From Actinomycetes bacterium (GTDB taxonomy: Bacteria > Actinomycetota > Acidimicrobiia > Acidimicrobiales > Microtrichaceae): a stretch of 34,176 bases of DNA. Shown one piece after another: positions 14,792 to 21,346 of the stretch. Made by a program: the position numbers and the translations under genes. The stretch is from contig JAEXGP010000251.1 of the NCBI GenBank assembly GCA_023450775.1, positions 1 through 34,176 of the forward strand, in the 5' to 3' direction. Under the pieces are notes generated by a model, which worked only from the letters and a program-made list of their open reading frames with translations, was not told the DNA's origin and searched no databases. Numbering within the stretch: the first letter of the stretch is position 1; every line of letters begins with the position of its first letter.

Positions 14792-15618
14792 AGCGTGCGC
14801 CCGATCACGACCGCGGCGATCACGATGAGCAGCAGCGCGGTGAGCCTGCGGAGCACCGTGGGCGGCGCACCGGTCTGCAGCCGTGCACCCACGAGGCCGC
14901 CCACGAACGCGCCGGCCAGGGCCGCGCCGCCCGCCTCGATGCCGAGGTCGCCCCGGATCGCGTAGACGAGGAGCCCGGTGGTCGCGGTGATGCCGAGCGT
15001 GAATGTGGTGGTCGCAGCCGCCACCTTCACGGGGATCTTCATGATCTCGCTCATGGCCGGCGTCTTGAGGAACCCTGCGCCCACCCCGGAGAGACCCGAG
15101 ACGATCCCCGCCGCCAGCGCGGCCGCCAACCCCGCCGGCAGATGCCGGGCCTGGTACGGGACCACGTGGCCGTCAAGCACGTACTGACCGCCGAGCGTCC
15201 CCGGCCACTCGCCGGGGACCTCCTCGGCACCGAACGTGGCCGACGGCAGGTTGCGGATGCCCTTGCGGGCCACCGCGGCGACGGCACCGACCAGGGCCGC
15301 CACCCCCAGGATCCGGGCCAGCAGCACCTCGCTCACGCTCGCGGCGGCGAGCGCTCCGGCCGCCGCGCCGGCGGAGGCGGCGAGCTCGAAGGTCAGGCCG
15401 ATGCGGTGGTGGACGCGCCCCTCGTCGAGCTGCCGTGCGCCGGCGGCCAGCGAGGAGGCGCCGACGGTGAGCAGGCCGATCGGTGCCGCCTCGATCGGCG
15501 CGACGCCGAGCGCGAGCAGCACGGGGACGAGCAGCGTCGCCCCGCCGATGCCGACCACCGAGCCCAGCAGCGCGCTGCCGGTCGCCAGCGCGGCCACGAC
15601 CAGGAGCGGCAGGTTCAC
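14788..15618 (-). CDS. TauE/SafE family sulfite/organosulfonate exporter
   Basis: The 276-residue polytopic membrane protein matches TauE/SafE. Its two repeats have the glycine-rich starts GSVVGIGGATLLVPVLLALG (about 19-38) and AGIVSGLSGVGAGFLKTPAM in the second half, with seven to eight hydrophobic helices. A soluble loop with an acidic patch (about 122-160) separates the halves. Family members export sulfite, sulfoacetate or related anions, but the substrate is unassigned in most. It is coupled on both sides by 4-base overlaps, to the upstream alpha-glucosidase and the downstream DUF1634-like gene. The sugar-enzyme partner is unusual and may simply reflect operon packing. Confidence 0.88.
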   Translation of the reverse strand: MNLPLLVVAALATGSALLGSVVGIGGATLLVPVLLALGVAPIEAAPIGLLTVGASSLAAGARQLDEGRVHHRIGLTFELAASAGAAAGALAAASVSEVLLARILGVAALVGAVAAVARKGIRNLPSATFGAEEVPGEWPGTLGGQYVLDGHVVPYQARHLPAGLAAALAAGIVSGLSGVGAGFLKTPAMSEIMKIPVKVAAATTTFTLGITATTGLLVYAIRGDLGIEAGGAALAGAFVGGLVGARLQTGAPPTVLRRLTALLLIVIAAVVIGRTL

Positions 15619-17186
15619 CCTTCGCCGAGGTCCGTGATCCGCGCCTCGTCCGGCCCGAGCGGCGCGTCGCCGTCGGGCGGCGTGGCGGGGTCCGCAGTAC
15701 CGCCGATCCAGGACCCTCCGGCGCCCGGGACGGACACCTCCTCGTCGGTGAAGTTGACCGTCACCTCCACCGAGCGAGGCCCGGCGGCATCGTCGACGAC
15801 CCAGCGCCGGAACCGCACGACGCCGTCGGGGGCGTCGAGCAGCTCGACGCGCCCGCGGTGCAGGGCGGGGAGCCGCCGCCGCAGCTGCAGCAGCCGGCGG
15901 TAGTGCTCGAGCATCGACGCCGGGTCACCGGTCTGGCGCGCCACGCTCAGTGCGGCGGCGTCCGGCGCGAACGGGAGCCACGGATCGGCGGGCCACCCGC
16001 AGTCGGGGGAGTCGTCCCAGGGGATCGGCGCCCGGCACCCGTCGCGGCCACCGGGGTCGACGACGCGGTCGGGAGGGATGACCGCGTCCTGCAGGCCGAG
16101 CTCCTCGCCCTGGTACAGGAACGGGGTGCCCCGCAGCGTGAGCAGCAGCACGGCGGCGGCGCGGGCGCGGGCTTCGGTGCCGTAGCGGGTGCGGTGGCGG
16201 ACGACGTCGTGGTTGGACAGCACCCAGCACGGCCAGCCGTCGACGGGCTCGTAGAGCTCGATGGCGCTGGCGATCTCGTCGGTCCAGACGGAAGCGTCCC
16301 ACGGCGAGTGCAGCGCCGGGATGTTGAAGCCCAGGTGGAGCTCGTTGCCCTGGCCGAGGAAGTCAACCACCCGCTCGCGCTCGAACACGTAGGTCTCGCC
16401 GATGAGGGCCGGCGGACGGTCGAACCGATCGGTCTCCGCTCGCAGCTGCCGCAGGCGGAGGTGCACCCCCGGTCCGTGATCGAGCACGCAGGCAGGGATG
16501 CCGACGAGCTCCGGCGGTGTGTTCACGTCGAGCTGCTTGCCGACGGTGTGGACCACGTCGATGCGGAAGCCGTCGACGCCGCGGTCGCTCCAGAACCGCA
16601 GGATGTCGGTCATCGCCGCGGCCAGCTCGGGGTTGTTCCAGTCGACGTCGGGCTGCTCGGGCAGGAAGAGGTGCAGGTAGTACTGGTCGGTGGTCGGATC
16701 GAAGGTCCACGCCGGGTAGTCGCCGAACGCGGCACGCCAGTCGGTCGGTGGACCGCCGTCGGGCGCCGGGTCCCGCCACACGTACCAGTCTCGCTTGGGG
16801 GATTCCCGGGACGACCGCGACTCGGTGAACCAGGGGTGGTGGTCGGACGTGTGGCCGGGCACGAAGTCGAGGACGACCTTGATGCCCATGCCGTGGGCGA
16901 CCTCGACCAGCCGGTCGGCGTCTCCGAGCGAGCCGAAGATCGGGTCGACGTCGCAGTGGTCGGAGATGTCGTAGCCGAAGTCGGCCATGGGCGAGCGGAA
17001 GAACGGCGAGAACCACACGGCGTCCACGCCCAGGTCCCGGAGGTGGGACAGGTGAGCGGTCGCGCCCGCCAGGTCGCCCACACCGTCGCCGTTCGCGTCG
17101 GCGAAGCTGCGCGGGTACACCTGGTAGACCACGCCGTGGCGCCACCAGGCGCGGTCGGGATCCTCGGCTGCGTGCTGGGTCGTCAC
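15615..17186 (-). CDS. GH13 alpha-glucosidase (oligo-1,6-glucosidase-like)
   Basis: The 523-residue GH13 enzyme opens with WWRHGVVYQVYPRSFADANGD (14-34), typical of the alpha-glucosidase/oligo-1,6-glucosidase branch. The catalytic set is complete: nucleophile Asp210 in GFRIDVVH, acid Glu264 in IGETYVF and stabiliser Asp327 in SNHD. FLYQGEELGL and a C-terminal beta domain follow. No signal peptide is visible, so it should act on imported or internal oligosaccharides. One oddity is conserved region I, normally DxxPNH, which reads DFVPGH (107-112), with Gly for the conserved Asn. The GTG start is fixed by a -10 box 6 bases upstream. It is the first gene of a three-gene operon with TauE/SafE and the DUF1634-like protein. 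Confidence 0.93.
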   Translation of the reverse strand: MTTQHAAEDPDRAWWRHGVVYQVYPRSFADANGDGVGDLAGATAHLSHLRDLGVDAVWFSPFFRSPMADFGYDISDHCDVDPIFGSLGDADRLVEVAHGMGIKVVLDFVPGHTSDHHPWFTESRSSRESPKRDWYVWRDPAPDGGPPTDWRAAFGDYPAWTFDPTTDQYYLHLFLPEQPDVDWNNPELAAAMTDILRFWSDRGVDGFRIDVVHTVGKQLDVNTPPELVGIPACVLDHGPGVHLRLRQLRAETDRFDRPPALIGETYVFERERVVDFLGQGNELHLGFNIPALHSPWDASVWTDEIASAIELYEPVDGWPCWVLSNHDVVRHRTRYGTEARARAAAVLLLTLRGTPFLYQGEELGLQDAVIPPDRVVDPGGRDGCRAPIPWDDSPDCGWPADPWLPFAPDAAALSVARQTGDPASMLEHYRRLLQLRRRLPALHRGRVELLDAPDGVVRFRRWVVDDAAGPRSVEVTVNFTDEEVSVPGAGGSWIGGTADPATPPDGDAPLGPDEARITDLGEG

Positions 17187-17192
17187 GCGGTC

Positions 17193-17198
17193 ACACTA
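17193..17198 (-). promoter_or_regulatory. -10 box (TAGTGT) of the GH13 operon
   Basis: On the minus strand TAGTGT is followed by exactly 6 bases and then GTG at 17186, predicting a leaderless operon transcript. Confidence 0.55.
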
Positions 17199-17218
17199 TC
17201 CAGGCCTCGGACCCGGCC

Positions 17219-17266
17219 CGGCGCCCGCCAGGGCGCCCGGAGGGGCGCTCGGACGGGCGCTCGGAC
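17219..17266. repeat. Degenerating 12-base tandem repeat, four units
   Basis: Two identical units GGGCGCTCGGAC (17243-17254 and 17255-17266) follow GGGCGCCCGGAG (17231-17242, 10/12) and CGGCGCCCGCCA (17219-17230, weaker). A further copy, GGGCGCCCGGGG, sits at 17298-17309. The array fills the gap between the GH13 promoter and the small acidic gene, where iterated protein-binding sites are possible. Simple slippage is the alternative. Confidence 0.6.
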
Positions 17267-17337
17267 AGCGAGAAGGACGGCATTCCAGGGCTGGATCGGG
17301 CGCCCGGGGGTACATCCGGGATGTTCTCAGGCCGCGC

Positions 17338-17343
17338 TACACT
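17338..17343 (+). promoter_or_regulatory. Possible -10 box (TACACT) of the small acidic gene
   Basis: TACACT lies 34 bases before the GTG start at 17378 and gives a leader that contains GGGGAG (17366-17371), six bases before the start. This unit would be leadered with a ribosome binding site. Confidence 0.35.
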
Positions 17344-17377
17344 GGTACGTCCGGTCGTTGATGACGGGGAGTGCTCT

Positions 17378-17563
17378 GTGAAGAAGGGTCGGCATCGCCG
17401 CTACGAAGAAGCCCGGGCATTGAAGCGCGGCCCGGATCTGGACATCGAGGCCATCTTCACCGACCTGGAGTCCGATCGCCCCCCGGCGGCCCCCGACGAC
17501 CTCGAGGCGCCGTACGACGACGTCGACGAGGACGATCCCGACGTCTACGACGACCGGGACTGA
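17378..17563 (+). CDS. Small acidic protein, 61 residues, unknown
   Basis: The protein begins with a basic stretch (KKGRHRRYEEARALKRG) and ends in an extremely acidic tail (DDVDEDDPDVYDDRD). The middle DIEAIFTDLE is probably a short helix. I do not recognise a family. The GTG start at 17378 is set by GGGGAG six bases upstream; the frame stays open 19 codons further but lacks a site there. The 3' end overlaps the convergent McrC-like gene by 19 bases. Charge separation suggests a nucleic-acid or protein-binding peptide, which is a guess. Confidence 0.6.
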   Translation: MKKGRHRRYEEARALKRGPDLDIEAIFTDLESDRPPAAPDDLEAPYDDVDEDDPDVYDDRD

Positions 17564-18573
17564 GCCAGTAGGGCGTTGATCTCGTCCGGTCCCGCGTCGG
17601 CGGGGAGCCGGATCCCGCTGCTCGGCAGCAGCGCGGCCCAGGGCGCGTCCTCCACGTCACCGTGGGGCGGCAGCACCGGCCGTCCCCGGACCGCGAGTCC
17701 GGCGGGTCCCGCGCCCGGCGTGGCCGGATGCCGGAACGACAGCGTGCGACACCACAGGCCGCCGTCGCTCAACGTCAGCACCCGCGGGCGCTCCATTGCG
17801 TCGAGCACCCGGAGCACGCTGCGGTGCAGCGCCCGCGTCCACTCGTCCGCCAGGCCGACCATGTCGTCGGGTCGGAACGGCTCGCGCGCCCGTCGCCGGA
17901 CGGCCAGCACCGGCTCCATCTTCGCCTTTCGGTGACCTCCGCGGACGCGGGCGGCCGACCGCCCGGTGAGCCGTCGGGGCCGCACGCCGGCGAGCCGGCT
18001 GTCCTTGCGCCATCCGGCCGCCTCCTGGGCGACCGCAGCGATGCGCGCCGCGTCCTGCTCGGCCACCCGTTCGCCGGTCGGTCCCCGGAGCGCCTTGCCC
18101 GCCGCAGCGATCGACTCGAGCGCGTCCACGAGCAGCTGGTTCTCGACGGTGTCGAAGCTGCGCTCGGTGGTCATGCACACGAACACGTCGTCGTTGCCGA
18201 GCGCGTTGGCGCGGGCGGTGATCGTCTCGGCCCACATGATCGGGCCGCGGACCGAGTTGATGCAGCGCTCCGCCGCGTTGGTCACCGTGGTCGGCAGGGT
18301 CCGGATGCGGACCTCCATGCCCTCGAGCAGGTGCTCGGCCTCCTCGGACGCGGCGAGCGCGATGGCCGTGGCATCCGCGAGCGTGGCGTTGTCGATGCCG
18401 GTCAGGGCGGTGGCGCACGCGATGGCAGGCGACCGCGGCGATCGTCGGCGCCAGAGCTCGGCGGTCGGCTCGAGCGGCGCGGCCGAGCCGGTCGTGGCGG
18501 CGTCGGAGCGCAGGCCGTCGGTGGCCGCGGCGCTGCCGGATGCGGCGCCCGACGTCGCCGCCTCGGCGTCCAC
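17545..18573 (-). CDS. McrC/DUF2357-like partner of the AAA+ protein, no visible nuclease motif
   Basis: The 342-residue protein has an Ala/Ser/Thr-rich N-terminus (1-35), a helical region (50-110), then PIMWAETITARANALG (111-126) and ERSFDTVENQLLVDAL (137-152). The latter resembles the D-T-x-E-N-x-L/F-V motif that precedes the PD-(D/E)XK nuclease in McrC and DUF2357 proteins. The rest is Arg-rich (190-232) and then Pro/Gly-rich, and I see no D...(D/E)XK signature. The GTG start lies 2 bases after the AAA+ gene stop, so the pair is one operon. Family placement is tentative. If correct, this would be a McrBC-type complex without its usual cutting activity. The frame runs on upstream through the AAA+ gene, but that extension is a shadow. 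Confidence 0.6.
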   Translation of the reverse strand: MDAEAATSGAASGSAAATDGLRSDAATTGSAAPLEPTAELWRRRSPRSPAIACATALTGIDNATLADATAIALAASEEAEHLLEGMEVRIRTLPTTVTNAAERCINSVRGPIMWAETITARANALGNDDVFVCMTTERSFDTVENQLLVDALESIAAAGKALRGPTGERVAEQDAARIAAVAQEAAGWRKDSRLAGVRPRRLTGRSAARVRGGHRKAKMEPVLAVRRRAREPFRPDDMVGLADEWTRALHRSVLRVLDAMERPRVLTLSDGGLWCRTLSFRHPATPGAGPAGLAVRGRPVLPPHGDVEDAPWAALLPSSGIRLPADAGPDEINALLAQSRSS

Positions 18574-18575
18574 GA

Positions 18576-19511
18576 TCAGCCGACCAGTTCCTCGCCGAGG
18601 AGCTCGGCGACGACCCGCCGGGCCTCCTGCTGCTCGGGCGGATCGAGCTGCTTCGCGATCGTGCGGTACAGGCTCACCGCGGTGTGCTCGTCGATGCCCT
18701 CGAACTGGGGCAGGAAGAACGCGTAGAAGACCTCGAACAGCATGCGGGACTCGGAGATGTCGTCCCGGCCGCGACGGCTCACGTAGCGCATGGCGTCGAC
18801 GTAGATCGCGGGTCCCAGGTTGTTGAGCTGGCGGAGGGGGAGCAGCTTCTTGACCAGCTCGCCGTCGCCCTCCAGCAGCCGCTCGTACGCCCAGTCGGGC
18901 GGCGTGGTGACCTCGATGAACGCGAAGCGGCGCATGAGCGCGTAGGACATGTCGAACAGCAGGTGCTTGTCCAGGGCGTTCATGGTGGCGATGATCCGCC
19001 AGCTGGCCGGGAGCCGGATCGGGTCGGTCTCGCCCGGCGGCTCGACGCCGTGAGGGACGAGCGAGATCGGCTTGATCTGGCCGCTGCGACGGAAGGGCAG
19101 GACCACGGCGGAGCCCGACAGCACGGTGAAGAGCTGGCCGAACGCACGGTCGAAGTTCGATCGGTTGAGCTCGTCGATGACCAGCCACTTGCCGGTCTCG
19201 ATGGCCTCGACGAACAGGCCGGGACGGAAGATCAGGCCCTCGGGGGTCGGCTGGAGGCCGCCGATCGTCTCGAAGGTGGTCCACTCCGACGTGGCGGTGG
19301 TCGGCTGGTAGCCGGTGCACAGCATGGAGTGCCGGCCCAGCTCGGCCGCCAGGTAGGCGAGTGTGGTCTTCCCGGTGCCGGGCGGGCCGGTCAGGATGAC
19401 GTGCTTGCCGGCGTCGAGCGCCGCGACCAGCTGGTCGACGACGTACGGAGGGAAGATCATCCCCTCCTGCTCGGCGACCCGGGTCAGTTCGGGGGCGGAG
19501 AACGCGGTCAC
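18576..19511 (-). CDS. McrB-like AAA+ NTPase
   Basis: The 311-residue protein is a single AAA+ module close to the McrB branch. It has Walker A GPPGTGKT (42-49), Walker B WLVIDELNRSNFDRAFG (109-125) with the McrB-like D-E-x-N-R-x-N signature, sensor-1 IIATMNALDKH (173-183, the MNxxD pattern that recognises nucleotide in McrB) and ALMRRF (191-196) with candidate Arg fingers. It lacks the N-terminal DNA-reading domain of E. coli McrB, so target recognition must lie elsewhere or be absent. The C-terminal 110 residues are helical. The GTG start is two codons after an in-frame stop, so the protein cannot be longer. It pairs with the McrC-like gene downstream. A MoxR-type chaperone role is the main alternative. 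Confidence 0.82.
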   Translation of the reverse strand: MTAFSAPELTRVAEQEGMIFPPYVVDQLVAALDAGKHVILTGPPGTGKTTLAYLAAELGRHSMLCTGYQPTTATSEWTTFETIGGLQPTPEGLIFRPGLFVEAIETGKWLVIDELNRSNFDRAFGQLFTVLSGSAVVLPFRRSGQIKPISLVPHGVEPPGETDPIRLPASWRIIATMNALDKHLLFDMSYALMRRFAFIEVTTPPDWAYERLLEGDGELVKKLLPLRQLNNLGPAIYVDAMRYVSRRGRDDISESRMLFEVFYAFFLPQFEGIDEHTAVSLYRTIAKQLDPPEQQEARRVVAELLGEELVG

Positions 19512-19546
19512 ACCTCAGAGTTCGGCGCGCTCCGATCGTGCCTTGA

Positions 19547-19593
19547 GCATCCGGTGGCGGGCCGATCGGCCACCGCCGCACTCCACCGGATGC
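19547..19593 (-). terminator. Nested inverted repeat between the Cys-rich and AAA+ genes
   Basis: GCATCCGGTGG (19547-19557) and CCACCGGATGC (19583-19593) are perfect 11-base arms. The 25-base loop contains a second perfect palindrome, GGCCGATCGGCC (19560-19571). The structure begins 18 bases after the Cys-rich gene stop and ends 35 bases before the AAA+ start, with no U-tract. It may terminate the upstream gene, attenuate the downstream one, or bind a regulator. Confidence 0.45.
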
Positions 19594-19611
19594 GACACGG
19601 GGGCCCGCTGC

Positions 19612-20406
19612 TCAGCCGGCGGGGGCGTGGGTGCGGCGCCGCACGGCGGGATGCGGCAGCCAGGTGACCCCCGAGGCGGGGCCGTCGTCCACGCCCAGGT
19701 GCTCCCGGAGCAGGTCGTAGACGGTCTGGCCCACCAGGCCGACGATGTCGTCGCGGCACGTGGTCACGAGCGGCTCGTGGGCGGTGAACGCCTCGGGCGC
19801 CTCGGTGCACCACCAGTGGAACTCCAGGCCGCCCTCGCCCCAGTCCCGGCGGCGCCACTCGCGCACGGTGTGCGTGGTGTGGCCCACCTCGTCGGTGTGG
19901 TACTCGAGGCGGATCGGCACCTGCCAGCACACCTCGGGCTTCCAGTCCATGGGCCGCTCACCCGCGTCGAGCGCCGCCACGTGCAGCGCACAGCCGGCGC
20001 CGCGGTGGAAGTCGGGTCGGTTGAGCAGGATGCAGGCGCCGTCGTGGACGCGGGTCACCCAGTCGCCGTCGTCGTTGCGGGTGATCGCGCCGCCCTGCTG
20101 ACGGGCCTCCTTGCGGAGCTGCCACTGGTCCTTGCTCAGGCGCCCGACGAGCTCGCGCACGCGGACGCGGTCGGGCTTGTCGGCGAAGTGGGCACCGAAC
20201 GAGCAGCACCCGTGACCCAGGTGCGCGGCGTCCTCCTCGAGGACCCCCTTGCACCCGTCGTTGAAGATGCACCGGTACGGGCTCATGAGGAACGTCGCGT
20301 CGAACATCCACGTGTCGCCGTCGTGCTCGAAGCTCACCCACTGGCGCGTGGTCGTGTCGTCGGAGCCGGGCGGGTCGGGTTCGGTGGTGCCGGGGGGAGG
20401 AGCCAC
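19612..20406 (-). CDS. Cys-rich putative metal-binding protein, DUF3109-like
   Basis: The 264-residue protein has nine cysteines in the first 220 residues. CIFNDGCKG (46-54) and GHGCCSFGAHF (64-74) form a first cluster. ACILLNR (124-130), GAGCALHVAAL (137-147) and WKPEVCWQVPI (155-165) form a second. This order resembles DUF3109 and related Fe/Zn-chelating proteins (CxxxxxGC, KPxxC, PI). No metal or reaction is established. It is cytoplasmic by appearance and Trp-rich (WREW-type segments near 183-200). The start is the GTG with a -10 box 6 bases upstream. Whether it belongs to the same unit as the AAA+ pair depends on the hairpin between them. Confidence 0.7.
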   Translation of the reverse strand: MAPPPGTTEPDPPGSDDTTTRQWVSFEHDGDTWMFDATFLMSPYRCIFNDGCKGVLEEDAAHLGHGCCSFGAHFADKPDRVRVRELVGRLSKDQWQLRKEARQQGGAITRNDDGDWVTRVHDGACILLNRPDFHRGAGCALHVAALDAGERPMDWKPEVCWQVPIRLEYHTDEVGHTTHTVREWRRRDWGEGGLEFHWWCTEAPEAFTAHEPLVTTCRDDIVGLVGQTVYDLLREHLGVDDGPASGVTWLPHPAVRRRTHAPAG

Positions 20407-20412
20407 GTCGGC

Positions 20413-20418
20413 ACCCTA
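20413..20418 (-). promoter_or_regulatory. -10 box (TAGGGT) of the Cys-rich protein gene
   Basis: On the minus strand TAGGGT is followed by exactly 6 bases and then GTG at 20406, predicting a leaderless mRNA. Confidence 0.6.
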
Positions 20419-20491
20419 CCGACGCCGGACACCTCCGCTCGCACCACCGAGGTGCACCACATGTCACTCGGGGGTGGTAGAGCTGGTCGCC

Positions 20492-20692
20492 ATGGCTGGT
20501 GAGTTCGAGGACATCAGGTCGCGTCTCGAGGTGATCGCGGAGGAGCTCGCGGATCTGGCGATCGTGCGCCTGCGCGAATCGATCGACGCGGGCGGCGGCG
20601 AGCTCCCGGTCGACGAGCGTCGCCTCACCCGTGCGCGACGCGCGGTGGAGAAGGCGATCAACCTGCTCGACGAGCCCGACGACGCCGTCTGA
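20492..20692 (+). CDS. Small helical protein, 66 residues, unknown
   Basis: The protein reads as two helices with heptad-like spacing (FEDIRSRLEVIAEELADLAI and RRLTRARRAVEKAINLL) separated by a Gly/Pro turn. It is probably a helical hairpin or short coiled coil. I do not recognise a family. ATG 20492 is chosen because coding character begins there; the frame is open further upstream but would run antisense into the Cys-rich gene. TAGAGC at 20478-20483 could be a weak -10 box 8 bases before the start. Confidence 0.6.
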   Translation: MAGEFEDIRSRLEVIAEELADLAIVRLRESIDAGGGELPVDERRLTRARRAVEKAINLLDEPDDAV

Positions 20693-20752
20693 CGGGCGAA
20701 CGGCGCTGGCGTGACCCGCGCCATCTCGGTGGGCGCGGCCGCCGGCCGCCGG

Positions 20753-20758
20753 TAGGTT
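20753..20758 (+). promoter_or_regulatory. -10 box (TAGGTT) of the PPOX-family gene
   Basis: TAGGTT is followed by exactly 6 bases and then ATG 20765, the same arrangement and sequence as at 12915. Confidence 0.6.
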
Positions 20759-20764
20759 CGGCCC

Positions 20765-21328
20765 ATGGCCAGGGTCAGGGACGGCATCGACGACGTGGTC
20801 CGCGACTGGGTCGGCGCGCAGCACCTCTTCTTCGTGGCGACCGCGCCGTCGGGCGACGCCGGCCACGTGAACGTGTCCCCCAAGGGCATGGGTGACACGT
20901 TCACGTTCCTCGACGGGGACCGCTGCGCCTACCTGGACCTGACCGGCAGCGGCGCCGAGACGGTGGCGCACCTTCGCCAGAACGGCCGCATCACGCTCAT
21001 GTGGTGTGCGTTCGAGGGCGCGCCCCGGATCATCCGCTTCCACGGCTCCGGCCGGGTGGTGCTGCCGAGCGACTCCGAGTGGGCCGAGCTGCTGGCGCGG
21101 TTCGGCGAGCACCGGGGCGCCCGCTCCGTGATCGTCGTCGACGTCGAGCGCGTGGCCGACTCGTGCGGCTACTCCGTGCCGCTCATGGACTTCGTGGCCG
21201 ACCGCACCCGCCTGGACGACTGGGCGTCGAACCGCAGCGACGACGAGCTGGCGAGGTACCGGGCGCGCAAGAACGCCGTGAGCATCGACGGGCTGCCGGC
21301 GTTCGACGTGGGGACCGGGCCGGGCTGA
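20765..21328 (+). CDS. Pyridoxamine 5'-phosphate oxidase family protein
   Basis: The 187-residue protein has the split-barrel flavin-binding pattern of the PPOX family: FFVATAPSGDAGHVNVSPKG (about 22-41), a long hydrophobic strand set through LDLTGSGAETVAHLRQNGRITLMW, and RIIRFHGSGRVV. The C-terminal SCGYSVPLMDF is seen in a subgroup annotated only as PPOX-like. It probably binds FMN or F420, and the choice cannot be made from sequence. True vitamin B6 oxidase function is unlikely because the pyridoxal-phosphate site is not evident. It has its own leaderless-type promoter. The 3' end is convergent with the LOG-family gene, 18 bases away. Confidence 0.87.
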   Translation: MARVRDGIDDVVRDWVGAQHLFFVATAPSGDAGHVNVSPKGMGDTFTFLDGDRCAYLDLTGSGAETVAHLRQNGRITLMWCAFEGAPRIIRFHGSGRVVLPSDSEWAELLARFGEHRGARSVIVVDVERVADSCGYSVPLMDFVADRTRLDDWASNRSDDELARYRARKNAVSIDGLPAFDVGTGPG

Positions 21329-21346
21329 TCACCGCCCCGACGTGTG

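Noticed and set aside
18574..19581. Extension of the McrC-like frame upstream through the AAA+ gene
   Set aside because: The open frame covers a complete AAA+ protein in another frame. A GTG at 18573, 2 bases after the AAA+ stop, is the sensible start.
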